Below are positions 1-11,123 of a DNA stretch of 64,000 nt, in pieces. A program made the position numbers and the translations under genes. The stretch lies in the NCBI GenBank assembly GCA_011799875.1, contig CM022301.1, positions 218,680,296 to 218,744,295 of the forward strand, in the 5' to 3' direction. The first letter of the stretch is position 1, and the number at the start of each line of letters is the position of its first letter. The notes under the pieces are model-generated. The model did not search any database, had not been told where the DNA came from, and saw only the letters and a list, made by a program, of their open reading frames with translations. This DNA is from Thinopyrum elongatum. Taxonomy: Eukaryota > Streptophyta > Magnoliopsida > Poales > Poaceae.

Positions 1-1006
1 TCACATACATGCTTGTCCTTCAAAGCAAGATTGATCTTTGATGTTGAGGTAGCATGCATGGCAAGATGTTTTGTAGCATTTGCCTTTGATTCTTCGAATA
101 GTTGGAAAGTGGATATGATGTCATCCAGAGTCATTTCCTTGAATCCATGATGTTGACTTATGTCCCACACCATTTGGTGATGATACGGAGCAAGAGCATG
201 AAGTAACTTATCCACGAGAAATTGCTTAGTCAAGTTGAATCCATCTTGTATCTTGACACAGTCACAGGATTCAATGTCGGCGGTGAGAGTCATGAGACGC
301 TCAAGGAGCTCTTTGGGGAATTCACCTTTCTCCATACAGAAGTTTTGCAATTGACCCTTAGCAATTTCATATTGAGCTAGTCGGGGAGTGGAGGTACCGG
401 TCTTGGTCCTCACAATACTATCCCATAACTCCTTGCACTTGTGATGTGTATATAAGGTCTCCTTTGCTTATCATTCATTGCTTTCCTTATGCAAATGATT
501 GCGGTGTCGTTGAGATGCTTGTCATATGTTTCTCTTGGACTGAGGTTCTTTGGGTCGAGAGGGTTGTAACCATGCTCCAAGATGTCCAACATTTCATCAT
601 TGGCGTACCTAAGATGGTCCTGCATACCAACTCTCCACAAAGCAAAATTGGAACTGTCATCAAGCAAAGGGGGTTTTCCCCCAGGATTATACTTAGGTTT
701 CTCTACTTGAGGTCTTGCATAAAGCCATGGAACACTAGAGTGATCACTACTAGGAGGTTGTTGGCCAAGTGTAGGAGTAGGCGCAGTTGGCCTCGAGGCC
801 GCACCACCCCGATTGGCAAGTGGTGCGATAATCGTGGTTAATTCAGCTAACCTCATTTGGACCAAGGCCTCAAGAGAAGCATCATGCTCCTCCTTTTTCT
901 TAGCAAGGGCCCATTCTAGATCCTTAGAAGTGAAGGACTTGACTTTCGAAGAAGCTGCGTCCTTTTCCTTCGGATCTGCAACAAGGGGAGTCCCATTAGG
1001 GTTCAT
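1..1006 (-). pseudogene. Copia retrotransposon gag (UBN2-type), 5' part, frameshifted
   Basis: On the minus strand an ATG at 1006 opens a frame beginning MNPNGTPLVADPKEKDAA. It holds an Ala/Glu-rich, probably coiled segment (EWALAKKKEEHDASLEALV), a Pro-rich linker, and the motif NFALWRVGMQDHLR typical of copia gag N-termini. The frame breaks near 445-455, where two extra bases appear to be inserted. The next frame continues as KELWDSIVRT, GQLQNFCMEKGEFPKELL and FLVDKLLHALAPYHHQMVWD to the window edge. That is the gag-polypeptide fold of copia-type elements, which would form virus-like particles in the cytoplasm. The start lies just inside the primer site at 1048-1058 and the LTR at 1061, as expected for the first ORF. 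Protease, integrase and RT would lie left of the window. I see the order and motifs; the family assignment is from knowledge of copia gags. Confidence 0.85.
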
Positions 1007-1047
1007 CTCGCTCTAGGGCGGTTAAGCCACAAGAATAGAGCACGAGA

Positions 1048-1058
1048 CTCTGATACCA
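1048..1058 (-). promoter_or_regulatory. Primer binding site, initiator tRNA-Met type
   Basis: The minus strand reads TGGTATCAGAG, the complement of the initiator tRNA-Met 3' end used by most plant copia elements. It sits two bases inside the LTR boundary at 1061 and about 40 bases before the gag ATG. This fixes the element as minus-strand and the LTR at 1061-2557 as its 5' LTR. Confidence 0.9.
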
Positions 1059-1060
1059 AT

Positions 1061-2557
1061 TGAAAGGATCGAGATGGACCTAGAGGGGGGTGAATAGGTA
1101 CAAATAGAAATTTTAATTCTTACTTAGCAATTTTAGGCTATAATGCGAAATATGAAGGTGAGCCTAACAATTGCAAAGATGATACAAGGAGCTAAGCAAG
1201 GTGAATAAGTAATACAAGAATATGACTAGGCAAGCACAATATGGAACAAGTAAAGATAAAGAGACAAGTAACCACAAGTAGGGAGCTAGGGTTAGGAATA
1301 ACCGAAACTCTGAAAGACAAGGATGTATGCCAATGTTCACTTCCTTGGAGGGAAGCTATGTCACCGTTTAGAGAGGTGGATGTTACCACGAAGGCACACC
1401 AACGCCACGAAGGCTCACCCTATTCTCTCTTTGAGATATCACCATAAAGGCGATTCTCAACCACTAGTGGTAGACCTTGGGTGGCCTCCAAACCCTCACA
1501 AACTTTCTGGGGGTAATCACAATGGTTTGATTCCTCACCGAAGAACTCCTACCGCCTAGGAGTCTCCAACCTCCAAGAGTAACAAGATCAAGGGCACCGC
1601 TCAAAACTTGCTCAAATCACGAATTCCTTAGGTTGAGAGGAGGAGAGAGGGACGATATATCTTTTGATTGGAACAACACTCAAGAATCCTCACAAATGCA
1701 CTCAGGATCTAGGATTTGGTGAAAGCAAGAGAGAGTGAGAGAGAAAGGTGTTCTTGGAATCTTTTAACTGTGTTGGACACCCCTCACTCGAGGTGGAAGA
1801 AGGATATTTATGGTCATAGTGTAGAAGTGGCCATTGGAGGTCACTTAAGCTGCGCAGACGCCGGACGCCCGACAGGTACTGGACGTCTGAACAGAAAAGA
1901 CGGATCGGATGTCCGACAGGCATCGATCGTCCGGCCACTAGAGACTGGAGTGGTCTAGCGCAGCCGCAAGGAGGACAGGAGCACCGGAAGCGGACATTCG
2001 GAGAACGTCGGCCGTCTGGTGCACGGTCGTCCGGAGAGGACGGAAATCCGTTATTTTTGGTTCTATGAAGTGGCACCGGATGACTGGTCACCCACGGACG
2101 TCCGGAGGCCGGTCATCCGGAAGGACCAGAAATCCAAAATTTTCTTTCTGTAAAGTGGCAACGGACATCCAGAGAATAACGGTCATCCGGAGGGCTGTGA
2201 AGCGCCGGATGTCCAGTAACCTTCGGACGTTCGGCCAAGGCAGAGGCCAACCAACAAACCCAAGGTAAGAACTCCTCCAAAATATTTTCCTAGATTTTGA
2301 GCAAGTCTTTTGCGAGAACCAGTGATCCCCTCTTAATAGTGCGGGATCCTATACTCAAACAAAAGGAAAACCGAGAAAAAACTAGAGCTTTGTGTCTTGT
2401 TTCTCCTTACTTTGAGTATCATGATTATGTCAGTCATGATCCACACTATAATCTTTTGGGAAGTAAAGCTGAGATGCACTTGACAGAAATGATTAGTTCC
2501 CTATATGTATGTTTTCAACAATATCAAAATATGATTAAGGGCATGATTGCACTTTCA
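1061..2557 (-). mobile_element. Copia 5' LTR (1,497 bp)
   Basis: On the plus strand the block opens TGAAAGGATC and closes GCACTTTCA. Read on the minus strand it starts TGAAAGTGC and ends in CTTTCA, so the LTR has matching TGAAAG/CTTTCA termini. It is followed by a tRNA-Met primer site and gag. The five bases outside its right edge, TCCGC (2558-2562), are the expected target duplication, but the partner is beyond the left edge. The LTR interrupts a gypsy LTR, whose sequence resumes exactly at 2558. ORFs inside it look fortuitous. Confidence 0.88.
1855..2235. repeat. Degenerate CGGACGTCCGG-type motif array inside the copia LTR
   Basis: About 380 bases of the LTR are packed with variants of a near-palindromic motif (GGACGTC, CGGATGTCCG, CGGTCATCCGG, GGACGTTCGG) at irregular spacing. 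The rest of the LTR is AT-richer. The motif contains CpG and ACGT cores. Whether it is regulatory is inference. Confidence 0.6.
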
Positions 2558-3625
2558 TCCGCAACTACGAAAGAAGAATTGAGATAAATCTAACAATAGG
2601 ATGAAACATATGGATCCAAATCAGCCCCTTATGAAATAGCGCATAAACTAGGGTTTAAGCTTCTGTCACTCTAGCAACCCACCATATAATTACTACTCCA
2701 CAATGCCTTCCCTTAGGCCCAACTATGGTGAAGTGTCATGTAGTCGACATTCACACGACACCACTAAAGGAAGCATCAACATACATATCATCAAAATATC
2801 GAACGAATATCAAATTCACATGATTACTTATAACCGGACTTCTCTCATATCCTCAAGAACAAAAGTAACTACTCACAAACCATATTCATGTTCAAGATCA
2901 GAGGGGTATTGATTATCATTAAGGATCTGAACATATAATTTTCCACCAAATAAACCAACTAGCATCAACTACAAGATGTAATCAACACTACTAGCAACCT
3001 ACAGGTACCAACTTGAGGTTTTGAGACAAAGTCTGAATGCAAGAGATGAACTAGGGTTTGAGATTAGATTGTGTTGGTGAAGATGTTGATGAAGATTGGT
3101 CCTCCCACGATTAGAGGATCGTTGTTGATTACGATGGCTTCGATTTCCCCCTCCCGGAGGGAAGTTTCCCTGGCGGAATTGCTCCGCCAGAGAACAAAAG
3201 TGCTCCAGCCCAGGTTCCGCCTCGAGAAGGCAGTACTTCGTCCCGAAACCTTCCTTCTGATTTTTTCTAGGTCAAATGGCACCTTATAGCAGAAGATGGG
3301 CTTCGGAGGCCTGCCGGGGCCCCACAAGTCCAGGGGCATGCCCTGGGGGGTAGGGCACGCCCCTAGTGATGATTCTTTCGCCAATAATTTTTATATATTC
3401 AAAAATAATTCTCCGTTAATTTTCAAGTCATTTGGAGTTGTGCAGAAAATGTGTCTCCGATATAGACCTTTCCGGTCCAGAATTCCAGCTGCCAGCAATC
3501 TCCCTCTTCATGTGAAACTTGCAAAATAAGAGAGAAAAGGCATAATAATTGTATCATAAAGTGAAATAACAGTCCATATTGTGATAAATATCAATAAGAA
3601 AACATGATACAAAATGGACGTATCA
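2558..3625 (-). mobile_element. Gypsy 3' LTR fragment (family A), split by the copia insertion
   Basis: Read on the minus strand it begins TGATACGTCCATTTTG at 3625 and runs to 2558, where the copia LTR begins. The missing LTR end should lie on the far side of the copia, outside the window. It matches the inverted copy at 4786-6137 and the same-orientation copy at 7788-8748: shared blocks include the region around GGTCCTCCCACGA, the G/C-rich stretch near GCGCCCTG, and the tract CTGTCACTCTAGCAACCCA. The polypurine tract immediately upstream shows that this is the 3' LTR. Confidence 0.85.
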
Positions 3626-3638
3626 ACTCCCCCAAGCT
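3626..3638 (-). promoter_or_regulatory. Polypurine tract of gypsy A
   Basis: The minus strand reads AAGCTTGGGGGAGT directly before the LTR start TGATACG. This is the priming site for plus-strand DNA synthesis in gypsy elements. The same AAGCTTGGGG core precedes the LTRs at 15665 and 23685. Confidence 0.85.
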
Positions 3639-3694
3639 TAGACCTCACTTGCCCTCAAGGGAAAGCCGATATTGATAATCATGACCACATGTTT

Positions 3695-3717
3695 AGAGAG
3701 AGAGAGAGAGAGAGAGA
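3695..3717. repeat. (GA)n microsatellite
   Basis: About eleven uninterrupted GA dinucleotides in the gypsy A internal region. Confidence 0.9.
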
Positions 3718-4116
3718 CGTGTCGATAAAAACAAAATACGGACATGAAAGCATCATGTTCATTATCATAACAGCAATATATCATCATAAAACTTCTCATG
3801 CTAGAGTAACAATTCATTCACAAGCTAAAGTATGAATCATAAACTTTATTGGAAACTAACAAACTATGGTTTCAGTCACTGAAACAATCACAATCCATTA
3901 TACTCCAGAAAGAGTCTATGTAAGAGCTTTGTTTAGCAAGTTCACATACTCAACTATCATTTAGTCTTCTATGATTGCTGACACTCAAGGCATATTTAAA
4001 GAGTAAAAGTTTCAGTCAGACACATAGAAAGATAGGGGCTTATGGTTTTGCCTCCCAACTTATTTACCTCCAGGGTAATGTCAACAATAATAACTCATGA
4101 TCACATACCTTCAACG

Positions 4117-4136
4117 GGATATATATATATATATAT
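4117..4136. repeat. (AT)n microsatellite
   Basis: About ten AT dinucleotides in the gypsy A internal region. Confidence 0.85.
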
Positions 4137-4785
4137 TTGGATCTATCCACCACATGATGCTTGCCACTGAAGAGTACATAGGGAGAAATAGGGATGAACA
4201 CTATTGACTCTTGCATAAAAATAAATACATGAAAGTAAAAGATAGGCCCTTCGTAGAGGGAAGCAAAGGTTGTCATGCGCTTCTTGTTTTTGGATGTGCA
4301 AGCTCTTAATGTAAAGGAACGTCACTTTATATTGCCCATTGTGATAGCAACCTTTATTATGCGGTCTTTTGCTTTTATTTCTGCACCATCACAAGATTGT
4401 ACAAAGCTTATTTTCCCTTACAATAAAAGATCATGCATATTTAGGAGCAATTTTTATTGCTTTATGCACCGATGACAACTTACTTGAAGGATCTTATTCA
4501 ATCCATAGGTAGATATAGTGGACTCTCATGACATGAAATTGGGTTTAAGGGTTTTGGATGCACAAGTAGTATCTCTACTTAGTGCGAATTTTGGCTAGCA
4601 AAAGATCCTAGACAAGCACCACATGTTAGAGGATCCATGACAATATAACTTCTATGTGAATATAAACAACCATAACTCATTATGTTGTCTTCCTTGTCCA
4701 ACGTCAACTAATTGATATAAAATATTTGATGGGGGCTCACAATCATAAAAGATGTCCAAGATAGTATATTTATATGTGAGACCTC

Positions 4786-6137
4786 TCTTCCTTCAGACAC
4801 CTCGTCTGCACAACTCCAAATGACCTAAAAATTGACAGAGAATTATTTTCGAATGTATAAAAATTATTGGCTAAAGAATCATCACCAGGGGCCCCACCAT
4901 ACAGCCATAAGCCTGGGGGCGCGCCCTGCCCCCAGGGCGGGCCCCCTGGACTTGTGGGGCCCCTGGTAGGCCTCCGAAGCCCATCTTCTGCTATAAGGTG
5001 CCATTTGACCAAGAAAAAAATCAGAAGGAAGGTTTCGGGATGAAGCGCCACTGTCTCGAGGCGGAACCTGGGCAGGAGCACTTTTGCTCTCCGGCAGAGC
5101 GATTCCGCCGGGAAAACTTCCCTCCGGGAGGGGGAAATCAAAGCCATCGTCATCACCAACGATCCTCTCGTCGTGGGAGGACCAATATTCATCAACAATT
5201 TCAAGAGCACCATCTCATCTCAAACCCTAGTTCATCTCTTGTATTCAATCTTTGTCTCAAAATCTCAGATTGGCACCTGTAGGTTGCTAGTAGTGTTGAT
5301 TACATCTTGTAGTTGATGCAAGCTGGTTTATTTGGTGGAAGATTACTTGTTTAGATCCTTAATGATATTCAACACCCCTCTAATCTTGAACATGAATATG
5401 ATTTGTGAGTAGTTACTTTTGTTCTTGAGGACATGGGAGAAGTCCGGTTATAAGTAATCATGTGAATTTGGTATTCGTTTGATATTTTGATGATATGTAT
5501 GTTGTTGCTTCCTTTAGTGGTGTCGTGTGAGCGTCGACTACATGAAACTTCACCATACTTGGGCCTAAGGGAAGGAATTTTGGATTAGTAATTAGATTAT
5601 GGGTTGCTAGAGTGACAGAAGCTTAAACCCTAGTTTATGCGCTATTCCGTAAGGGGCTGATTTGGATCCATATGTTTCATGCTATGGTTAGATTTATCTT
5701 AATTCTTCTATCGTAGTTGCGGATGCTTGTGAGAGGGGTAATCATAAGTGGGAGGCTTGTTCAAGTAGCACCCAAGCACCGGTCCACCCACATATCTAAT
5801 TATCAAAGTAGCGAACACGAATCAAACAAACATGATGAAAGTGACTAGATGAATTCCCATGTGTCCTCAAGAATGCTTTGCTTGCTATAAGAGAAAGTTC
5901 TGGTCTGTCCTTTGCTATAAAAAGGTCTGGGCTACCTTGCTGCACCTTTGTTACAATTGCTACTTGTCACTTGTTACAAAATTATCTTGCTATCAAACTA
6001 TCTGTTATCGATAATTGCACTGCTTGAAGAAAATACCTTGCTGAAAACCACTTGTCATTCCTTCTGCTCCTCATTGGGTACGACACTCTTAATTATCAAA
6101 AGGACTACGATTTATCCCCTATACTTTTGGGTCATCA
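4786..6137 (+). mobile_element. Gypsy A 5' LTR, 5'-truncated, plus strand
   Basis: From about 4786 the sequence is the reverse complement of 2558-3590, so it is the same LTR in the other orientation. It lacks roughly the first 165 bases, including the TGATACG start. It ends at GGGTCATCA (6131-6137), followed by a degraded primer site. The LTR end, primer site and gag then follow in the usual order, so this is a 5' LTR. The junction near 4786 joins it tail-to-tail with the 3' internal region of the minus-strand copy. Confidence 0.82.
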
Positions 6138-6151
6138 AGACTCTTTTTTTA

Positions 6152-6166
6152 TGTTGTTGCTGGGGA
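6152..6166 (+). promoter_or_regulatory. Degraded tRNA-Asp-type primer binding site
   Basis: TGTTGTTGCTGGGGA follows the LTR end by 14 bases. Related elements have TGGCGCCGTTGCCGGGGA here. The mismatches suggest the element can no longer be primed. Confidence 0.65.
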
Positions 6167-6230
6167 GTGAAGCGCCTTTGGTAAGGAAAATATTTATATT
6201 ACGTGCTGAAATTTACTGTCACTTGTCACT

Positions 6231-7086
6231 ATGGAAAACAATCCTTTGAGGGGTTTGTTCGGGGTATCCTCACCTCGACCGGAAGCACAAAGAGTTGCCC
6301 CTCAACCTACTGCACCTACTTAAAATATTTATTATGAGATTCCTTGGGGCATGTTAGAGAAACTACTAGCTAATCCTTATGCAGGAGATGGAACCGATAC
6401 ATCCTGATATGCACCTAATCTATGTGGATGAAATTTGTGGATTGTTTAAGCTTACAGGTTTATCCGAAGGTGGAGTTAAGAAGAAGGTATTGCCTTTATC
6501 TTTGGAGGGAAAGGCAGTGACATGGTATAGGCTATGTGATGATATTGGAACATGGGATTGGAACCGATTGAAATTGGAATTTCATAAGTTTTATCCTATG
6601 CATCTGGTTCATCGTGATCAGAATTATATATATAATTTTTGGCCTCGTGAGGGAGAAAGTATCGCTCAAGCTTGGGGGAGGCTTAAGTACATGATGCATA
6701 CATGCCCCAATCATGAGCTCTCAAGAGAAATTATTATTCAGAATTTTTATGCTCGGCTTACTCACAATGATCGATCCATGCTCGATTCTTCTTCTACTAG
6801 TTCTTCTATGAAGAAAACTATTGAACTCAAGTGGAATCTTTTGGAAAGAATTAAATGCAACTCTAAATATTGGGAGTTCATCAAAGGTAAAGAGTTAGGT
6901 ATAAATCTCGAGTTTGATTGTGTTAAATCTTTTATGGAAACTGATGCTTTTCATAAGTTTAGTGCTAAATATGGACTTGACTCTAAGATAGTAGCTACAT
7001 CTTGTGAATCTTTTGCTGCTCATGTTGATCTCCCTAAGGAGAAGTGGTTTAAACATCATCCCCCTATTAAAGAAAAGATAGATTAA
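6231..7086 (+). pseudogene. Gypsy A gag (Retrotrans_gag), frameshifted at the 5' end
   Basis: An ATG at 6231 starts MENNPL and is soon broken by stops and a frame change. The main open stretch begins at 6379 and ends at a stop at 7084-7086. It contains LEGKAVTWYRLCDDIGTWDW, KLEFHKFYPMHL, NFWPREGESIAQAWGRLK and CPNHELSREIIIQNFYARL. These are hallmarks of the gypsy gag retrotransposon domain, including the WYRL and AWGRLK blocks. In an intact element this would be the capsid protein continuous with protease. The stop after KEKID separates it from the protease frame downstream. Seen: motifs and breaks. Known: domain order. Inferred: inactivity. Confidence 0.85.
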
Positions 7087-7202
7087 CCCATTATAGTTAA
7101 AGATGAAACTATCATTTACAATGTTGATCCAGCTGTGCCAACTGCTTATATTGAGAAACCTCCTTTCCCGTTAGGATTAAGGAACATGCTAAAGCTACAA
7201 CT

Positions 7203-7787
7203 GTGGTTAATAAAAGTAATATTAGAACACCTAAACCCTCTGAACAAATTAAGCTTGAACCTAATATTGCAATGGTTAAAGATCTCTTGGTTGATAATAT
7301 TGATGGGCATGTTATTTATTTTTGTGATGATGGTGCTAGAATTGCTAAACCCGTTGGAAATGAACGTGATAAGCTAGATAAGAATAAACCCGTAGGGGGC
7401 ATGCCTATTGTTTCTGTTAAAATTGGAGATCATTGTTATCATGGCTCATGTGACATGGGTGCTAGTGTTAGTGCTATTTCGTTTAATCTATATCAAGAAA
7501 TTATGAATGATATTGCACTTGCTGAGATTGAGGATATTGATGTCACTATTAAGCTAGCAAATAGAGATACTATTTCACCGCTTGGGATTGTTCGAGATGT
7601 TGAAGTCTTGTGCAGTAAGCTCAAATACCCTACTGATTTCTTAGTACTTGGTTCATAACAAGATAATTTTTGTCCCGATATATTTGGTAGACCATTCTTG
7701 AATACCGCTAATGCTGAAATTGATTGTGTTAAAGAGAAGGTTAGAGTTAAATTTGGTGATGTATCTCATGAGTTCAATTTCTCTAAT
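7203..7787 (+). pseudogene. Gypsy A aspartic protease fragment, 3'-truncated
   Basis: The reading frame after gag contains VVNKSNIRTPKPSEQIKLE, then SVKIGDHCYHGSCDMGASVS. The DMGAS motif stands where retropepsins have the catalytic Asp-(Thr/Ser)-Gly. Downstream are LANRDTISPLGIVRDVEVL and, in the frame after a stop at 7656-7658, FGRPFLNTANAEIDCVKEKV, the usual C-terminal part of this protease. The match ends at HEFNFS (about 7787), where the DNA switches to an inverted LTR. No RT, RNase H or integrase follows. The domain is recognisable but broken by one frameshift and one stop. Confidence 0.82.
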
Positions 7788-8748
7788 TACTACTCCACAA
7801 TGCCTTCTCTTAGGCCCAAGTATGGTGAAGTGTCATGTAGTCGAAGTTCACACGACACCACTAAAGGAAGCAACAACATACATATCATCAAAATATCGAA
7901 CGAATACCAAATTTACATGATTACTTATAACCGGACTTCTCCCATGTCCTCAAGAACAAAAGTAACTACTCACAAATCATATTCATGTTCAAGATCAGAG
8001 GGGTATTGAATATCATTAAGGATCTAAACATATAATCTTCCACCAAATAAACCAACTAGCATCAACTACAAGATGTAATCAACACTACTAGCAATCTACA
8101 GGTACCAATCTGAGGTTCTCAGACAAAGATTGAATACAAGATGAACTAGGGTTTGATATGAGATGGTGCTAGTGAAGATGTTGATGAAGATTGGTCCTCC
8201 CACGATGAGAGGATCATTGGTGATGACGATGGCTTCAATTTCCCCCTCCTGGAGGGAAGTTTTCCCGGTGGAATCGCTCGCCGGAGAGCAAAAGCGCTCC
8301 TACCCAGGTTCCGCCTCGAGACGGCGGCGCTTGATCCCAAAACCTTCCTTCTATTTTTTTTCTAGGTCAAATGGCACCTTATAGCAGAAGATGGGCTTCG
8401 GAGGCATGTCAGGTGTCCCACAAGTCCAGGGGTGCGCCCTGGGGGTAGGGCGCGCCCCCTAGGCTTGTGGCTATCTGGTGGGGCCCCTAGTGACGGTTCT
8501 TTTGCCAATAATTTTTATGTATTTCAAAATAATTCTCCGTCAATTTCCAGGTCATTTGGGGTTTTGTAGAAAAGGTGTCTCCAATATAGCCCTTTCCGGT
8601 TCAGAATTCAGCTGCCGGTAATCTCCCTCTTCATGTGAAACTTGCAAAATAAGATAGAAAAGGCATAAGAATTGTATCATAAAGTGAAATAACAGTCCAA
8701 ATTGCAATAAGTATCAATAGGAAAACATGATGCAAAATGGGCGTATCA
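7788..8748 (-). mobile_element. Gypsy A LTR fragment, minus strand
   Basis: On the minus strand it starts TGATACGCCC at 8748 and matches the LTR at 2558-3625 with scattered substitutions. It stops at 7788, inside the protease region of the plus-strand copy, at a short shared TAATTACT. The right edge is a true LTR terminus; the left edge is a rearrangement breakpoint. Confidence 0.82.
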
Positions 8749-9347
8749 GTAGGCTATGTGCATGGTTGATGAGATCAATCGCACATGGGGATCATCGAGG
8801 CTATGTTTTTTGTCAATCTGAATAGATGAGGTCGTGACACAACCTACCCCTACCGGTCAGCATCTCCCATCAAGGTTAACAGTGAAACGTAAATCCGAAC
8901 CGGGTTCGCGATGATCGATAAATCAGTCAGATCGGAAAATTCGGTGTGATCGGAGTACATATTCAATCTGTGATTTCCGAAAACAGGTAGAATGCGATTG
9001 TATGCATAAATCTGTTTTGTAGGTTTGATGTGAATAGTATGGTTCATATGTATGTGATGCATGTGTGTAAATTATACATGGCCCGCGCGTCATGATTTGT
9101 CAGCCGACAGGAGCCAAAGTGATGTCATTATAATGTATAACTACCTGCGTGTTGACTTGTGATTCTCTGTAAAAGTCATTTCTAGTTGTAGTAGTTGGAA
9201 GATAGAGATCAAATTGGTGGCTTGGCATCCCGATATGACGAACAAGATGGAGTTCCTAGATGGTCATCGGAGTCGGAGCCGGCCTGGAAGAATGTCCATG
9301 AAGGAGCCATACTATTTCACAATATATGTGTATTTGTGATTGATATT
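8749..9347. other. Unclassified spacer between two gypsy elements
   Basis: About 600 bases with no convincing ORF, repeat or terminal motif. It lies between the LTR terminus at 8748 and the LTR start at 9348. It may be host DNA or part of an element I do not recognise. Confidence 0.5.
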
Positions 9348-10933
9348 TGATACATCTCCAACGTATCTATAATTTTTGGTTGTTCCATGCTGTTATATTA
9401 TCATTCTTGGATGTTTTATATTCATTTTATAGCAACTTTATATCATTTTTTGGGACTAACCTATTGACATAGTGCCTAGTGCCAGTTGCTATTTTTTTTC
9501 TTGTTTTTTACTTCACACAATATCCTTATCAAACGGAGTCCACATGCAGCAAAACTTTTTGGAGATTTTTTTCTGCCCAGAAGATAACTTGGCAGCGGGG
9601 AGTGCACGAGGGGAGGCCCGTGGGGCCCACAAGACACCAGGGTGCGCCAGAGGCCCCTGGCACGCCCAGGTGGGTAGTGGGGCCCACGGGAGTCCTTTCC
9701 ACCACCTCTCAGCTCTATAAATACCCAAATATTCCAGAAACTCTAGGGAGTCGACGAAACACAATTCCAGCCGCCGCAAGTTCCAGAACCACGAGATCCA
9801 ATATAGAGCCCTATTCGGCACCTTGCCTGAGGGGAACACGATCACGAAGGGGTTCACCATCCTCATTGGTGCTCCTCCGATGATGCATGGGTAGTTTACC
9901 ACAGACCTACAAGTCCGTAGGCAGTAGCTAGATGGCTTCTTCTCTCTTTTTGATTCTCAATACAATGTTCTCCTCGATGTTCTTGGAGATTTATTTGATG
10001 TAATGAATTTTTGCGGTGTGTTTGTTGGCATACGATGAATTGCGAGTTTATGATTGGTTCTAACTATGAATATTATTTGAGTCTTCTTTGATCTCTTATA
10101 GTGCATGATTGTTATAGCCTCGTATTTCTTCTTTGAAACTTTGTTTTAGTTTGGCCAACTAGATTGATTTTTATTGCAATGGGAAGAGGTGCTTTGTGAT
10201 GGGTTCGATCTTACGGTGTCCTCACCCAGTGACAGAAGGGGTAGCAAGGCACGCATGTATCATTGATATTAAGGATAAAAGGATGGGGTCTATTCCTACA
10301 TGAATAGATCTTGTTTACATCATGTCATCCTTTTTATTGCATTACTCCGTTTCTCCATGAACTTAATACACTAGATGCATGCTGGATAGCGATCGATGTG
10401 TGGAGTAATAGTAGGAGATGCATGCAGGAGTCGGTCTACTATTCTTGAACATGATGCATATATACATGATCATTGCCTTGGATATCGTCATAATTATTTG
10501 CTCTTCTATCAATTGCCCAATAGTAATTTGTTTACCCACCGTATGCTATTTTCTCGAGAGAAGCCACTAGTGAAATCTACGGCCCCCGGGTCTATCTTTT
10601 ATCATATTGTTTTCAGATCTATTATTCCCAAAACCCAAAAAATACCTTGCTGCACTTTTTCTTTATTTATTTTATTTTGTGTTTTTGTCAGATCTATTTA
10701 TCCAATCTCATACAATTTTATCTATCTCAATACCGAGGAGGGATTGACAACCCCTCTTACGTGTTGGGTTGCAAGTATTTGTTATTTGTGTGCAGGTATC
10801 GTTTACATAGTGTTGCTTGGTTCTCCTACTGGATTGATAACCTTCGTTTCATAACTGAGGGAAATACTTACCGTTGTTGTGCTGCATCATCCTCTCCTTT
10901 TCGGGGAAATACTAACACAGATACAAGCAATCA
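9348..10933 (+). mobile_element. Gypsy B 5' LTR (1,586 bp)
   Basis: Opens TGATACATCTCCAACGTATC and ends CAAGCAATCA, followed 11 bases later by a primer site. Its first 450 bases match the 3' LTR at 15665-16122, including the block CAAACGGAGTCCA and the G/C-rich region around GGGGCCCACAAGACAC. A TATAAATA box (9716-9723) lies at a plausible LTR promoter position. The element resembles Sabrina/WHAM-type gypsy elements of wheat and barley; this name is from memory. Confidence 0.87.
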
Positions 10934-10944
10934 GGAAGAATTCT

Positions 10945-10961
10945 TGACGCCATTGCCGGGG
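10945..10961 (+). promoter_or_regulatory. Primer binding site of gypsy B, tRNA-Asp type
   Basis: TGACGCCATTGCCGGGG differs at a few positions from TGGCGCCGTTGCCGGGGA, the usual primer site of this gypsy group. Confidence 0.8.
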
Positions 10962-11123
10962 GGACATCATCAACATCTATCAGGTTCCTAATCACAAATC
11001 TCAGCTCCTTGCAATTTACATTATTTGCCATTTGCCTCTCGTTTTCATCTCCCCCACTTCACAAAATATTTGCCTTCTTTTTCGTTCGATCTTTTTTCGT
11101 GTGATCTTGTTTGCATAGTTACA

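Larger units (their letters stand above)
3639..4785 (-). mobile_element. Gypsy A 3' internal non-coding region
   Basis: This stretch lies upstream of the polypurine tract in minus orientation and has no convincing coding sequence. It contains a (GA)n run at about 3695-3717 and an (AT)n run at about 4117-4136. It ends where sequence homologous to the same family's LTR starts in the opposite orientation, so pol is missing. Small ORFs here look fortuitous. Confidence 0.65.

Noticed and set aside
2297..2587. 96-codon plus-strand frame ending at 2587
   Set aside because: It crosses the boundary between the copia LTR and the gypsy LTR at 2557, so it cannot be an ancestral gene.
9472..9902. Three overlapping frames inside the gypsy B 5' LTR
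   Set aside because: They are in an LTR and are disturbed in the 3' LTR copy at 15786-16091; the sequence is explained as promoter and leader.
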